Positions 23,684-31,733 of a stretch of 41,329 bases of DNA are shown one piece after another; positions within the stretch are counted from its first letter, which is position 1; each line of letters starts with the position of its first letter. This DNA is from Nevskiales bacterium. GTDB taxonomy: Bacteria > Pseudomonadota > Gammaproteobacteria > Nevskiales > Nevskiaceae. The stretch is taken from positions 1 to 41,329 of the forward strand of contig JAQVDP010000024.1 of assembly GCA_028698335.1 (NCBI GenBank), given 5' to 3'. Under the pieces are notes generated by a model. It saw only the letters and a list, made by a program, of their open reading frames with translations. It was not told the origin of the DNA and made no database searches. The translations under genes and the position numbers were made by a program.

Positions 23684-26287
23684 GTGCACGGAGACAGTCG
23701 CAGCAAGTTTGCGCAGCTTTTTGTTCGCGTCACGGAACCGATGATCTTCAATCGGCGCTGGGCGACGCTTCTGGTGTTGGGTCTGGCGACGTTGTTCTTC
23801 GGATATCACGCCACCCAGCTGCGCATGGATACCGGGTTCGACAAGCAGCTGCCGCTGGGTCACCCCTACATGGGCATCTACCACCAGTACCAGAGCGAGT
23901 TCGGTGGTGCCAACATCGTGCTGCTGGCGGTGATGCAGAAGAACGGCGACATCTACACGCCGGAATTCATGGACAGCCTGCGCAAGGCCACCGACGCGGT
24001 GTACTTCACGCCGGGCGTCGACCGTTCGCGCGTCAGCTCGCTGTTCACGCCGAACGTGCGCTACATGGAGGTCGTCGAGTCCGGCTTCCAGGGCGGCAAC
24101 GTCGTCCCGGCCGACTTCACGCCGACGCTGGAGATGCTGGCCAAGGTCCGCTCCAACGTCTCCAAGTCGGACGTCCGCGGGCGGCTGGTCGCCAACGACC
24201 AGTCGGCGGCGATGATCGTCTCCGAGCTGCTGGAAAAGGATCCGGTCACCGGCAAGAAGCTCGACTACATCGACACCGCGCATCGCCTCGAGCAGGTCCG
24301 CCACCGCTTCATCTCGCCGACCAAGCTCGAGTACGTGGCCAAGGTCGATGCCGGCCCGTACAAGAAGGGCGACGTGGTCAAGACCGCGTACCTGGACACG
24401 CGCAGCTGGGCGTTCCCGCTGAGCACCGTCGTGGTGCAGCCGGATGAGGTGGACGCGGCGCCGGTCGAGTTCCGCGGCTATCAGCTCGATGTGCGCACCG
24501 TCGACAATCCCGACTACAACCCCAACATCGATATCGCGATCATCGGCTTCGCCAAGGCGGTCGGTGACATCGCCGACAGCGCGGTCGAAGTGTTCAGCTT
24601 CTTCGGCCTGACCCTGATTCTCGTGTGGCTGCTGCTGTGGCAGTACTGCGGCTCGCCGTCCATCGCACTGCTGCCGCTGATCTGCGGTGTGCTGGCGGTG
24701 GTCTGGGAACTCGGCATGCTGCAGCTGTTCGGCTACGGGCTCGATCCGTTCGCGGTGCTGATGCCGTTCATTGTGCTCGCGATCAGTACCTCGCACGGCA
24801 TCCAGATCACCAACTTCTGGCTCAACGAGGTTGCCGACAACGGACTGCCGAGCTTCGAGGCCTCGCGGGCGACCTACCGCCGGCTGGTCATCCCCGGCAT
24901 CTCCGCGCTGCTGACCAACTTCGTCGGCTTCGGCACGATCCTGCTGATCCCGATCGGCATCATCCAGGAGATGGCGGTCAACGCCATGTTCGGCCTGTTC
25001 GCGATCGTGCTGTGCAAGAAGGTGCTGCTGCCGTGCCTGCTGTCGTTCGCGCCGCTGAAGAATCCGGAGAAGTTCCGCGAGCATCAGCACAAGCGTGACC
25101 TGAAGCTGGCGCCGGTGTGGCGCACGATCTCGGTGATCACCAAGCGTCCCGTCGCCGCCGTCGTGCTGGTTGGTGCCGTCGGGCTGTGGGGCTGGGCCGA
25201 ATACGTGTCGCAGGACCTCAAGATCGGCGAGTTGCACGAGGGCGTGCCCGAGCTGCGGCCCGACGCGCGCTACAACGAGGACTCGCGCGCGATCACCAAT
25301 GCGTTCTCGATCGGCGTCGATGTCATCAAGGTCATCGCCGAGTCGCGTCCGGACGGCTGCATCGATCACGCCGTGATGGGCAAGATCGACGAGTTCGCAT
25401 GGCGCATGGAGAACGTCGACGGCGTGCAGTCGACGATGTCGCTGGCCAAGACCTCGCGCGCCGTCTTCAACGCGTACAACGAGAACAATCCGAAGTGGCA
25501 CGTGCTGCCGCGTGAGTCCGGGGCGCTGGTGGTGACGGTGCAGCCGTTCCCGAGCTCGACCGGCCTGCTCAACGAGGACTGCAGCGCGATCCCGATCCTG
25601 GTGTATTCGGTCGACCACAAGGCCGAGACCATCGACCGCATCGTCGCCGCGGCGCAGGCCTTCATCGACGAGCAGTCGACCGACGGTCCGGTGTCGTTCC
25701 GTCTGGCGACCGGCAACGTCGGCGTGATGGCCGCGGCCAACGACGTCATCAAGGAGACCGAGTCCAAGGTGCTGCTGTGGCTGTTCCTCGGCATCGGCGC
25801 CTGCGTGCTGCTGTCGTTCCGCAGCTTCGCCGGCCTGGTCTGCGTGCTGGTGCCGCTGGCCCTGGTGTCGGTGCTGTCGTACGCCGTCATGGTGTACCTG
25901 CAGATCGGCATCAAGGTGTCCAATCTGGCGGTCGCCGCGTTCGCGGCCGGTATCGGCGTCGACTACGGCATCTACATCTACAGCGTCCTCGAGGAATGCG
26001 TCCTCAACAAGGGCATGACCCTGCGCAAGGCCTACGAGGAGACGCTGCACCAGACCGGCAAGGCGGTGGTCGTCACCGCACTGACCCTGGCGGCGAGTGT
26101 CTGCACCTGGTTCTTCTCGGGTCTGCAGTTCCAGGTCGACATGGGCATCCTGCTGACGATCATGTTCATCGCCAACGCCGTTGCGGCCGTGGTGCTGCTG
26201 CCTGCCTTCGCGGCGTTCCTGCTCAAGGCGAAGCCGGCTGCCGAGGAAACGGTCGGGACCGGAACCGGCGACACCGTCACCGCCTGA
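23684..26287 (+). CDS. HAE3/MMPL-type RND transporter (RND-2) lacking the TM4 aspartate
   Basis: An 867-residue RND-superfamily transporter of the MMPL/HAE3 type. TM1 is about 25-45 (WATLLVLGLATLFFGYHA) and the first periplasmic domain follows. TM2-6 are about 290-460, TM7 about 485-505, and TM8-12 about 690-850. TM10 has AGIGVDYGIYIYS with the proton-relay Asp, but TM4 reads VLAISTSHGIQITNFW with no Asp, unlike RND-1 (AVSDCVH). The start is a GTG after GGGGAGAGAG. It opens a same-strand series ending with the LuxR-2 gene. Together with DUF1329 and the DUF1302 barrels it could form an envelope-spanning route for a hydrophobic substrate; direction and substrate are unknown. Confidence 0.93.
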   Translation: MHGDSRSKFAQLFVRVTEPMIFNRRWATLLVLGLATLFFGYHATQLRMDTGFDKQLPLGHPYMGIYHQYQSEFGGANIVLLAVMQKNGDIYTPEFMDSLRKATDAVYFTPGVDRSRVSSLFTPNVRYMEVVESGFQGGNVVPADFTPTLEMLAKVRSNVSKSDVRGRLVANDQSAAMIVSELLEKDPVTGKKLDYIDTAHRLEQVRHRFISPTKLEYVAKVDAGPYKKGDVVKTAYLDTRSWAFPLSTVVVQPDEVDAAPVEFRGYQLDVRTVDNPDYNPNIDIAIIGFAKAVGDIADSAVEVFSFFGLTLILVWLLLWQYCGSPSIALLPLICGVLAVVWELGMLQLFGYGLDPFAVLMPFIVLAISTSHGIQITNFWLNEVADNGLPSFEASRATYRRLVIPGISALLTNFVGFGTILLIPIGIIQEMAVNAMFGLFAIVLCKKVLLPCLLSFAPLKNPEKFREHQHKRDLKLAPVWRTISVITKRPVAAVVLVGAVGLWGWAEYVSQDLKIGELHEGVPELRPDARYNEDSRAITNAFSIGVDVIKVIAESRPDGCIDHAVMGKIDEFAWRMENVDGVQSTMSLAKTSRAVFNAYNENNPKWHVLPRESGALVVTVQPFPSSTGLLNEDCSAIPILVYSVDHKAETIDRIVAAAQAFIDEQSTDGPVSFRLATGNVGVMAAANDVIKETESKVLLWLFLGIGACVLLSFRSFAGLVCVLVPLALVSVLSYAVMVYLQIGIKVSNLAVAAFAAGIGVDYGIYIYSVLEECVLNKGMTLRKAYEETLHQTGKAVVVTALTLAASVCTWFFSGLQFQVDMGILLTIMFIANAVAAVVLLPAFAAFLLKAKPAAEETVGTGTGDTVTA

Positions 26288-26318
26288 TACGGGCGCGAAT
26301 CGAAAGAACGAACCGGGC

Positions 26319-26351
26319 CGGCACGGCACTCCGTCGAGGGGTGTCGTGCCG
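26319..26351. other. Intercistronic hairpin between RND-2 and DUF1329
   Basis: CGGCACGGCAC pairs with GTGTCGTGCCG (one mismatch) around an 11-base loop. No T-run follows. Likely an mRNA-stabilising or processing stem in the polycistronic transcript. Confidence 0.4.
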
Positions 26352-26416
26352 ATATCCGGAAACAATGGCTTGGAGAGGCACAAAGCCGTACAGGCTTTCC
26401 ACGATAGGAGACTGGA

Positions 26417-27784
26417 GTGATTAGCAAAATGAAACTGACGGTACCGGCGCTGCTGGTGACCGCGATGTTCGCCAGCCACGGCGCGAACGCCAAAGTGTCC
26501 GCGGAGGAAGCGGCCCGTCTCGGCAAGGACCTGACGCCGATCGGCGCCGAGCGTGCCGGCAACAAGGACGGCACCATTCCCGAATGGACTCCCGCCAAGC
26601 AGCACGGTGCGCTGAAGGGCGAGTATCCGAGCGATTCCGAGATCGCCGGCGAGAAGCCACTGTTCACGATCACTTCCCAGAACATGGCCGAGTACGGTGA
26701 CAAGCTGACCGAGGGGCACAAGGAGCTGCTGCGCCGCTTCCCGGACAGCTACAAGATGAACGTCTACAAGACGCATCGTAAGGTCAACTTCCCGGAGAAG
26801 ATCAAGGAAGAGACCGTCAAGAACGCCACGCGTGCCGAGCTCGAGGGCGTCGACAATCCGAAGGGCGCCTTCGTCGGCTTCCCGTTCCCGATTCCGAAGT
26901 CCGGCGCCGAGCCGATCTGGAACCATCGCGTGAAGTGGCGTGGCAACGCGCTGCGCCGCTACAACAACCAGATGATCGTGCAGCAGGACGGCAGCTTCAC
27001 GGTCACCAAGATCGTCGAGGACGTGAAGTTCTACTACTCGAACCTGACCGAGGAAAACCCGCCGGAGCTGAAGCCGGGCGTCGACTTCCTGCGCTATCTG
27101 TCCGAGACCATCTCGCCGCCCCGTATCGCCGGCACCTACATCCTGGTGCACGAGAAGGCCGGTTTCGGCACCGAGGGTCGCGCCGCATGGCTGTACGCAC
27201 CGGTGCTAAAGCGCATCCGCCGCGCCCCCGCGGTCTGCTGCGACAACCCGTATGAAGGCACCGACGGGCACCAGTTCTACGACCAGGTCGACATGTACAA
27301 CGGCGTGCTGGAGCGCTTCAGCTGGAAGCTGGTCGGCAAGCGCGAGATGTACATCCCGTACAACTCGTACAAGATCGCGACGCCGCCGACCAAGTATTCG
27401 GACATCGCCGCGCCGAACCACGTCAATCCGGAGCTGCCGCGCTACGAGCTGCATCGCGTCTGGGTCGTCGAGGCCGAGAACAAGCCGGATCAGCGTCACA
27501 CCTTCAAGAAGCGCACGATTTATCTCGACGAGGATTCCTGGAACATCGTCGCCATCGACGACTATGACCACCAGGACAAGCTGACGCAGTTCCAGGAAGG
27601 CCATCTGGTGCCGTACTACAACATCCTGGCCGCGACCACGCACTGCGAGGTGATCTACCACCTCAACTCGGGTCGCTACTTCGTCACCGCGATGATCAAC
27701 GAGGACGAGCCGTACGACGCGTCGGTGAGCTACACCGACAACGATCTCGAAGCCAATACCGTACAGAAGAAGGCTTCGAAATAA
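26417..27784 (+). CDS. DUF1329 exported protein (LolA/LolB-like fold family)
   Basis: A 455-residue exported protein of the DUF1329 (PF07044) family. The signal peptide (KLTVPALLVTAMFASHGANA) is followed by the family hallmark EAARLGKDLTPIGAERAGN plus KDGTIPEW near residues 30-60. The remaining sequence matches the family's outer-membrane lipoprotein-sorting-like beta fold (YVVTxxxSGRYFVTAM-type strands, aromatic-rich). The GTG start at 26417 follows AGGAG with a 6-base spacing. DUF1329 genes regularly accompany DUF1302 and RND genes in proteobacteria; a periplasmic carrier for a hydrophobic ligand is a reasonable but unproven role. Confidence 0.93.
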   Translation: MISKMKLTVPALLVTAMFASHGANAKVSAEEAARLGKDLTPIGAERAGNKDGTIPEWTPAKQHGALKGEYPSDSEIAGEKPLFTITSQNMAEYGDKLTEGHKELLRRFPDSYKMNVYKTHRKVNFPEKIKEETVKNATRAELEGVDNPKGAFVGFPFPIPKSGAEPIWNHRVKWRGNALRRYNNQMIVQQDGSFTVTKIVEDVKFYYSNLTEENPPELKPGVDFLRYLSETISPPRIAGTYILVHEKAGFGTEGRAAWLYAPVLKRIRRAPAVCCDNPYEGTDGHQFYDQVDMYNGVLERFSWKLVGKREMYIPYNSYKIATPPTKYSDIAAPNHVNPELPRYELHRVWVVEAENKPDQRHTFKKRTIYLDEDSWNIVAIDDYDHQDKLTQFQEGHLVPYYNILAATTHCEVIYHLNSGRYFVTAMINEDEPYDASVSYTDNDLEANTVQKKASK

Positions 27785-27799
27785 TCGAAGCGCAGACGG

Positions 27800-27827
27800 C
27801 CTGCCGGCGCTACAGGGCGCCGGCAGG
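27800..27827. other. Strong GC-rich hairpin after DUF1329
   Basis: CCTGCCGGCGC and GCGCCGGCAGG pair perfectly (11 bp) around TACAGG. The downstream sequence is not T-rich, so it is more likely an attenuator or mRNA processing stem than a full terminator. The next gene begins 63 bases further on. Confidence 0.5.
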
Positions 27828-27889
27828 TCTGATCTGTGGTGACGGTTGTACTGACTGATGTGCTTGATTTTCTTTGGTTGGGGTCCAGA

Positions 27890-30394
27890 TTGAACAACAG
27901 CATTACACGCGCGCTCGTCGCGGCCCTGGGAGTCGCATCGGCATGGCCGATGGCGGCGTCCGCGGTCGAGTTCAGTTTCTCGATGTTCGACAAGGACGTT
28001 TCGGCGGTCCTGAACAACACCCTCACCCTCGGCGCGTCGTGGCGCATCGAGGATCGCTCGGACGAGCTCGTCGGCAAGTCGCAGCTCAACCCCGATGTCT
28101 GCACCGGCGTCTATCAGCAGTGCCAGGGCGTGCACCGGCAGCAGAGCTATCCGTCCCAGCGCCTGCGCTCGGCACCGGGCATGGCGTCGGTCAACTTCGA
28201 CGACGGCAACCTGAACTACGACAAGGGTGACATCACCCAGGCGCCGTTCAAGATGAACAACGACTTGAACATCCGCCTTGGCAGTGATTTCGGATTCTTC
28301 ATCCGCGGCATCGGTATCTACGACGACATCAACTACCGCGGGTTCAAGGAATATCACCCGAACCGTATTACCGCGGAGAACGCCACGAGCGTCGGCATCA
28401 CCGACGACCCGCAGTTCTCCAACCGCTACTTCGAGCGGGTCTACGGTCCGGGCGGAGTCGTGCGCAACGAGCGCAGCGACGATCAATTGCGCGAACAGGC
28501 GGCGATGCGCTACGACCTGCTCGACGCCAACTTCTATGGCAGCCTGCCGATCGGCGACGAACGCAATCTGCTGTTCCGCATCGGCCGCCAGACCGTCAAC
28601 TGGGGCGAGAGCACCGTCGCGGTGATCAACAGCGTCAACCAGGCGCAGCCGGTCAACGCCAACAGCCTGTATCGACTCGGCTTCGGTCTGCTCGAGGAAC
28701 TGTTCGTGCCGGTGGCAATGGTGCGTGCCAGCACCGAGCTGTTCTACGGCCTGACCGTCGAGGGCTACTACCAGCTCGAGTGGCAGCCGATCGAGATTCC
28801 GACGCCGGGTACCTACATGTCGTTCATCGACGTGGGGACCGACAATCTGGTCGACAACGTCAGCATTTCGTTTGGCGGTGCCGCGGAGGACCCGGACGCC
28901 GTTGGCGCGTTTCTGGACAGCCCGCTGGCGCTGATCACGCCGACGACGCTGACAGCGCAGCGCCTCAAGGACAAGGAGGCCAGCGACCAGGGGCAGTACG
29001 GGGTTTCGTTCAAGTACTACTCCGACGAGATCAACTACGGCACCGAGTTCGGGTTCTATTTCATGAACTACCACTCGAAGCTGCCGTACGCGAGCTTCTA
29101 CTCGGCCGATGCCAGCTGCGCGCGGCGCGAGGGCAACGCTCAGGGCATCGACGCACGCAATACCTTCGAGCTGCTGACGGTCTGCGACAACATGCCGGTG
29201 ACCCTCCCTCAGGCGCGCAATGCACTGATCGGCGATCTCACCGCACTGATCGCCGCCCGACCGGGCGTCCTCGCCGATCTGGGAGTGGGGGACAATCTGA
29301 CCAACGTTCTGGCGTCGCTGTCCGGCCTGTTGGTCAACAACCCTGACCAGCCGTTCTCGGACATGGTGCCGATCGACACCATCAAGGTGCAGCTCGAATA
29401 TCCCGAGAACCTGAAGATGTACGGGTTCAGCTTCAACACGACCTATGGCGACTATTCGTTCCAGGGTGAGATGTCGTACCGCCCGAACGTGCCGCTGCAG
29501 GTCGCGCTGATCGATCTGGCATTCGCCGCGATGGGTCCGTCGCTGACACGCTGCCACGACGAGTCGCTCGGCTGCTACGGCTCGACCGCCTCGCGCGGTT
29601 TCACCGAGGACGGCCAGTACACGATCTACGACAGCAACGATTTCACCGACGCCAACGGCGACAACCCGTACGCCGATACCGTGCAGCTGGTGGTCGGTTC
29701 CGCGCCGGGTTCGGCGCGTTCGTTCCCGAACTTCATCGTTCCGTACCGGGGCGGCACCGTCGGCGAGAATCCGCCGAACAGCTACATCCGCGGTTACGTG
29801 CCGGGCAAGGTGATGCAGTACAACCTCGGCGCGACGCGCGTGCTCGGCAGTTCCGAGAACTGGATCGGCGCCGATCAGGTGATCCTGCTCTACGAGCTGG
29901 CGGCGACGCACGTGCTCAACATGCCGGACTTCGACGAGCTGCAGATCGAAGGCCCGTACACCGCGACCACCAGCGCCAGCGCCGGTGCCGACGGCAGCGG
30001 TGCCAACGGCTCGCGCCTGGCCTGCTCGACCAATCCGGCCTGCACGATCGGTCCGGACGGCCTGCGCTTCAATCCGTTCCAGGCGCCGCGCAAGGCCTTC
30101 GCCGACGCGTTCTCCTGGGGTTACCGCATCGTCGGCCGCATCAGCTACGAGTCGGTGCTGCCGGGCATCAGCGTCCAGCCGCTGTTCATCTGGATGCATG
30201 ACATCGGCGGCAACTCGCCGGGGCCGGCGGGCAACTTCGTCGAGGGCCGCAAGTCGCTGAACTTCCTGCTGGAGACGCGTTACGAGAAGTCCTACGCGTT
30301 CACGATCTCCTACAACATGTTCACCGGCGCGGGCAGCAACAACCTGTATCAGGACCGCGACAACCTGGGCTTCTTCTTCAAGTACCAGTTCTGA
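27890..30394 (+). CDS. DUF1302 outer-membrane barrel protein, paralogue A
   Basis: An 834-residue protein of the DUF1302 family. The TTG start at 27890 gives a 28-residue N-terminal segment ending WPMAASAVEF that aligns without a gap to paralogue B's signal peptide (WPMAASALEF); a GTG at 27836 would add 18 unlikely residues. The mature protein shows the family start EFSFSMFDKDVSAVLNNTLTLGASWRIEDR, alternating aromatic strands (YRLGFGLLEELFVPVAMVRA, YGTEFGFYFMNYHS) and the C-terminal Phe of an outer-membrane barrel (FFKYQF). The C-terminal ~217 residues differ from paralogue B by one residue, while internal loops are very different. It would form the outer-membrane step of the transport system. 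Confidence 0.92.
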   Translation: MNNSITRALVAALGVASAWPMAASAVEFSFSMFDKDVSAVLNNTLTLGASWRIEDRSDELVGKSQLNPDVCTGVYQQCQGVHRQQSYPSQRLRSAPGMASVNFDDGNLNYDKGDITQAPFKMNNDLNIRLGSDFGFFIRGIGIYDDINYRGFKEYHPNRITAENATSVGITDDPQFSNRYFERVYGPGGVVRNERSDDQLREQAAMRYDLLDANFYGSLPIGDERNLLFRIGRQTVNWGESTVAVINSVNQAQPVNANSLYRLGFGLLEELFVPVAMVRASTELFYGLTVEGYYQLEWQPIEIPTPGTYMSFIDVGTDNLVDNVSISFGGAAEDPDAVGAFLDSPLALITPTTLTAQRLKDKEASDQGQYGVSFKYYSDEINYGTEFGFYFMNYHSKLPYASFYSADASCARREGNAQGIDARNTFELLTVCDNMPVTLPQARNALIGDLTALIAARPGVLADLGVGDNLTNVLASLSGLLVNNPDQPFSDMVPIDTIKVQLEYPENLKMYGFSFNTTYGDYSFQGEMSYRPNVPLQVALIDLAFAAMGPSLTRCHDESLGCYGSTASRGFTEDGQYTIYDSNDFTDANGDNPYADTVQLVVGSAPGSARSFPNFIVPYRGGTVGENPPNSYIRGYVPGKVMQYNLGATRVLGSSENWIGADQVILLYELAATHVLNMPDFDELQIEGPYTATTSASAGADGSGANGSRLACSTNPACTIGPDGLRFNPFQAPRKAFADAFSWGYRIVGRISYESVLPGISVQPLFIWMHDIGGNSPGPAGNFVEGRKSLNFLLETRYEKSYAFTISYNMFTGAGSNNLYQDRDNLGFFFKYQF
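29739..30394 (+). repeat. Near-identical 3' segment of DUF1302 paralogue A (copy 1 of duplicated DNA)
   Basis: From 29739 to 30072 (334 bases) the sequence is exactly identical to 33586-33919. The rest of the gene to the stop codon differs at only a handful of silent or conservative sites. The synonymous identity shows recent duplication or gene conversion rather than selection on protein alone. Confidence 0.9.
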
Positions 30395-30455
30395 AGTCAA
30401 AGCAGGCACACGGTGGCGGGCATTCCCGCACCGGACGCCGGAGGAGGATGAGACG

Positions 30456-31460
30456 ATGCAACCGAAAAATATTGCGAAGCGATCGATGGTGACGATGGTG
30501 CTGGGCCTGGCCGCGGTGGCGGCCCTGCCGTTGCAGTCGGCCGTGGCCAAGGCGGCCGAGTTGATTCCGCCGGAGCCGGCGATGATCGCGCCGCTGGCGA
30601 CGCACAGCCTGCTGCTCGACATCGTCGATACCGGCAAGGGGCTGGTCGCGGTCGGCGAGCGCGGCCACGTCCTGCTGTCGGACACCGGCAGCAGCTGGAA
30701 GCAGGTCCAGGTGCCGGTCAACGTGCTGTTGACCGCGGTCACCTTCACCGACGCCGACAACGGCTGGGCGGTCGGTCACGACGCCACCGTTCTGCACACC
30801 ACCGACGGCGGCAGGACCTGGGCGCTGCAGCACTACTCCCCCGAGATCGGCCAGCCGCTGCTGGACGTCTATTTCAGTGACGCCCGCGAGGGTTACGCGG
30901 TCGGCGCCTTCGGCCTGTTCCTGCATACCACCGACGGTGGCCAGAACTGGGAGACGATCACGCCGCCGGCGGTGGTCGACGACGGCTTCCATCTCAACGC
31001 GATCACCCGGCTCAACGACGGCGCCCTGTTCGTCGTCGGCGAGATGGGCCTGCTCGCGGTCAAGCCGGTCGACGGCGACTGGGAGAAGCTGGATTCGCCC
31101 TACGAGGGCTCGCTGTACGCGATCGAGCCGATCGGCCCGCATGGGGCGGTGATCGTCGGCATGCGCGGCAACGCGTTCCGCAGCGCCGACGTGCGCGCCG
31201 GACAGTGGGACGCGATCGACACCGGGACGGTCCAGGGGCTGACCAGCGCCAAGCACCTGCCCAACGGCGAGGTCGCGATCACCGGGATGAACCGCACGTT
31301 GCTGCTGCTCGGGGCCGATGGCCGGGTCCGCCCGACCGGCGTCGACCAGGCCGAGGACGCCGAAGGCGAGACCGGCCCGTTCAACGGCGTTGCGGTGCAC
31401 GGCGGCAAGCTGCTGCTGGCCACCCATGACGGTGTGCAGACGGTGACGCTGCCGCAGTAG
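30456..31460 (+). CDS. YCF48/BNR-repeat beta-propeller exported protein
   Basis: A 334-residue protein with a signal peptide (about residues 1-33, MVLGLAAVAALPLQSAVAKA region) and a series of YCF48-type beta-propeller repeats: GNGWAVGHDATVLHTTDGGRTW, ARGYAVGAFGLFLHTTDGGQNW, LFVVGEMGLL, AVIVGMRGNAF and VAITGMNRTL (first letters of the first two read D and E in the sequence). Such propellers bind partner proteins, as in the photosystem II assembly factor, and are frequent in DUF1302/RND operons. An AGGAGG site precedes the ATG. It sits between the two DUF1302 genes, so it probably helps assemble or regulate the barrels; function is not known. Confidence 0.92.
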   Translation: MQPKNIAKRSMVTMVLGLAAVAALPLQSAVAKAAELIPPEPAMIAPLATHSLLLDIVDTGKGLVAVGERGHVLLSDTGSSWKQVQVPVNVLLTAVTFTDADNGWAVGHDATVLHTTDGGRTWALQHYSPEIGQPLLDVYFSDAREGYAVGAFGLFLHTTDGGQNWETITPPAVVDDGFHLNAITRLNDGALFVVGEMGLLAVKPVDGDWEKLDSPYEGSLYAIEPIGPHGAVIVGMRGNAFRSADVRAGQWDAIDTGTVQGLTSAKHLPNGEVAITGMNRTLLLLGADGRVRPTGVDQAEDAEGETGPFNGVAVHGGKLLLATHDGVQTVTLPQ

Positions 31461-31472
31461 CCGGAACGATCG

Positions 31473-31500
31473 GGGTCCGGATGCCCGCGCATCCGGACCC
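31473..31500. other. Perfect 12-bp hairpin after YCF48 gene
   Basis: GGGTCCGGATGC and GCATCCGGACCC enclose CCGC. It is not followed by a T-run, but the next gene is 233 bases away, the largest gap within the series, so it may be a partial terminator that separates paralogue B from the upstream genes. Confidence 0.5.
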
Positions 31501-31733
31501 GTCCGGCACGGATTCGACATTCGAGATTCGCGCGGTCCCGCCCGGCGGTTGACGCGCAGCAGAGCAGGAGGCAGGAGCGGAAGGTTTTTTAGGGATCGAT
31601 TCAATCGACAGTTTCTGGCGTTCGTTCCAGGGCAAAGATGGCACCACATCAGAGTGCCCTTGCCCCGATTCCGCAGGCGGATGGCGTGAGCGTTCACCAG
31701 GACTTCAATTTCGTGTGTGGCGAGGAGAGCAGC

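Noticed and set aside
23639-30760. Two very long antisense frames (1170 and 1184 codons) opposite RND-2, DUF1329 and DUF1302
   Set aside because: They follow the codon positions of real genes on the other strand, show His/Arg/Val-rich low-complexity composition and have no domain; shadows.
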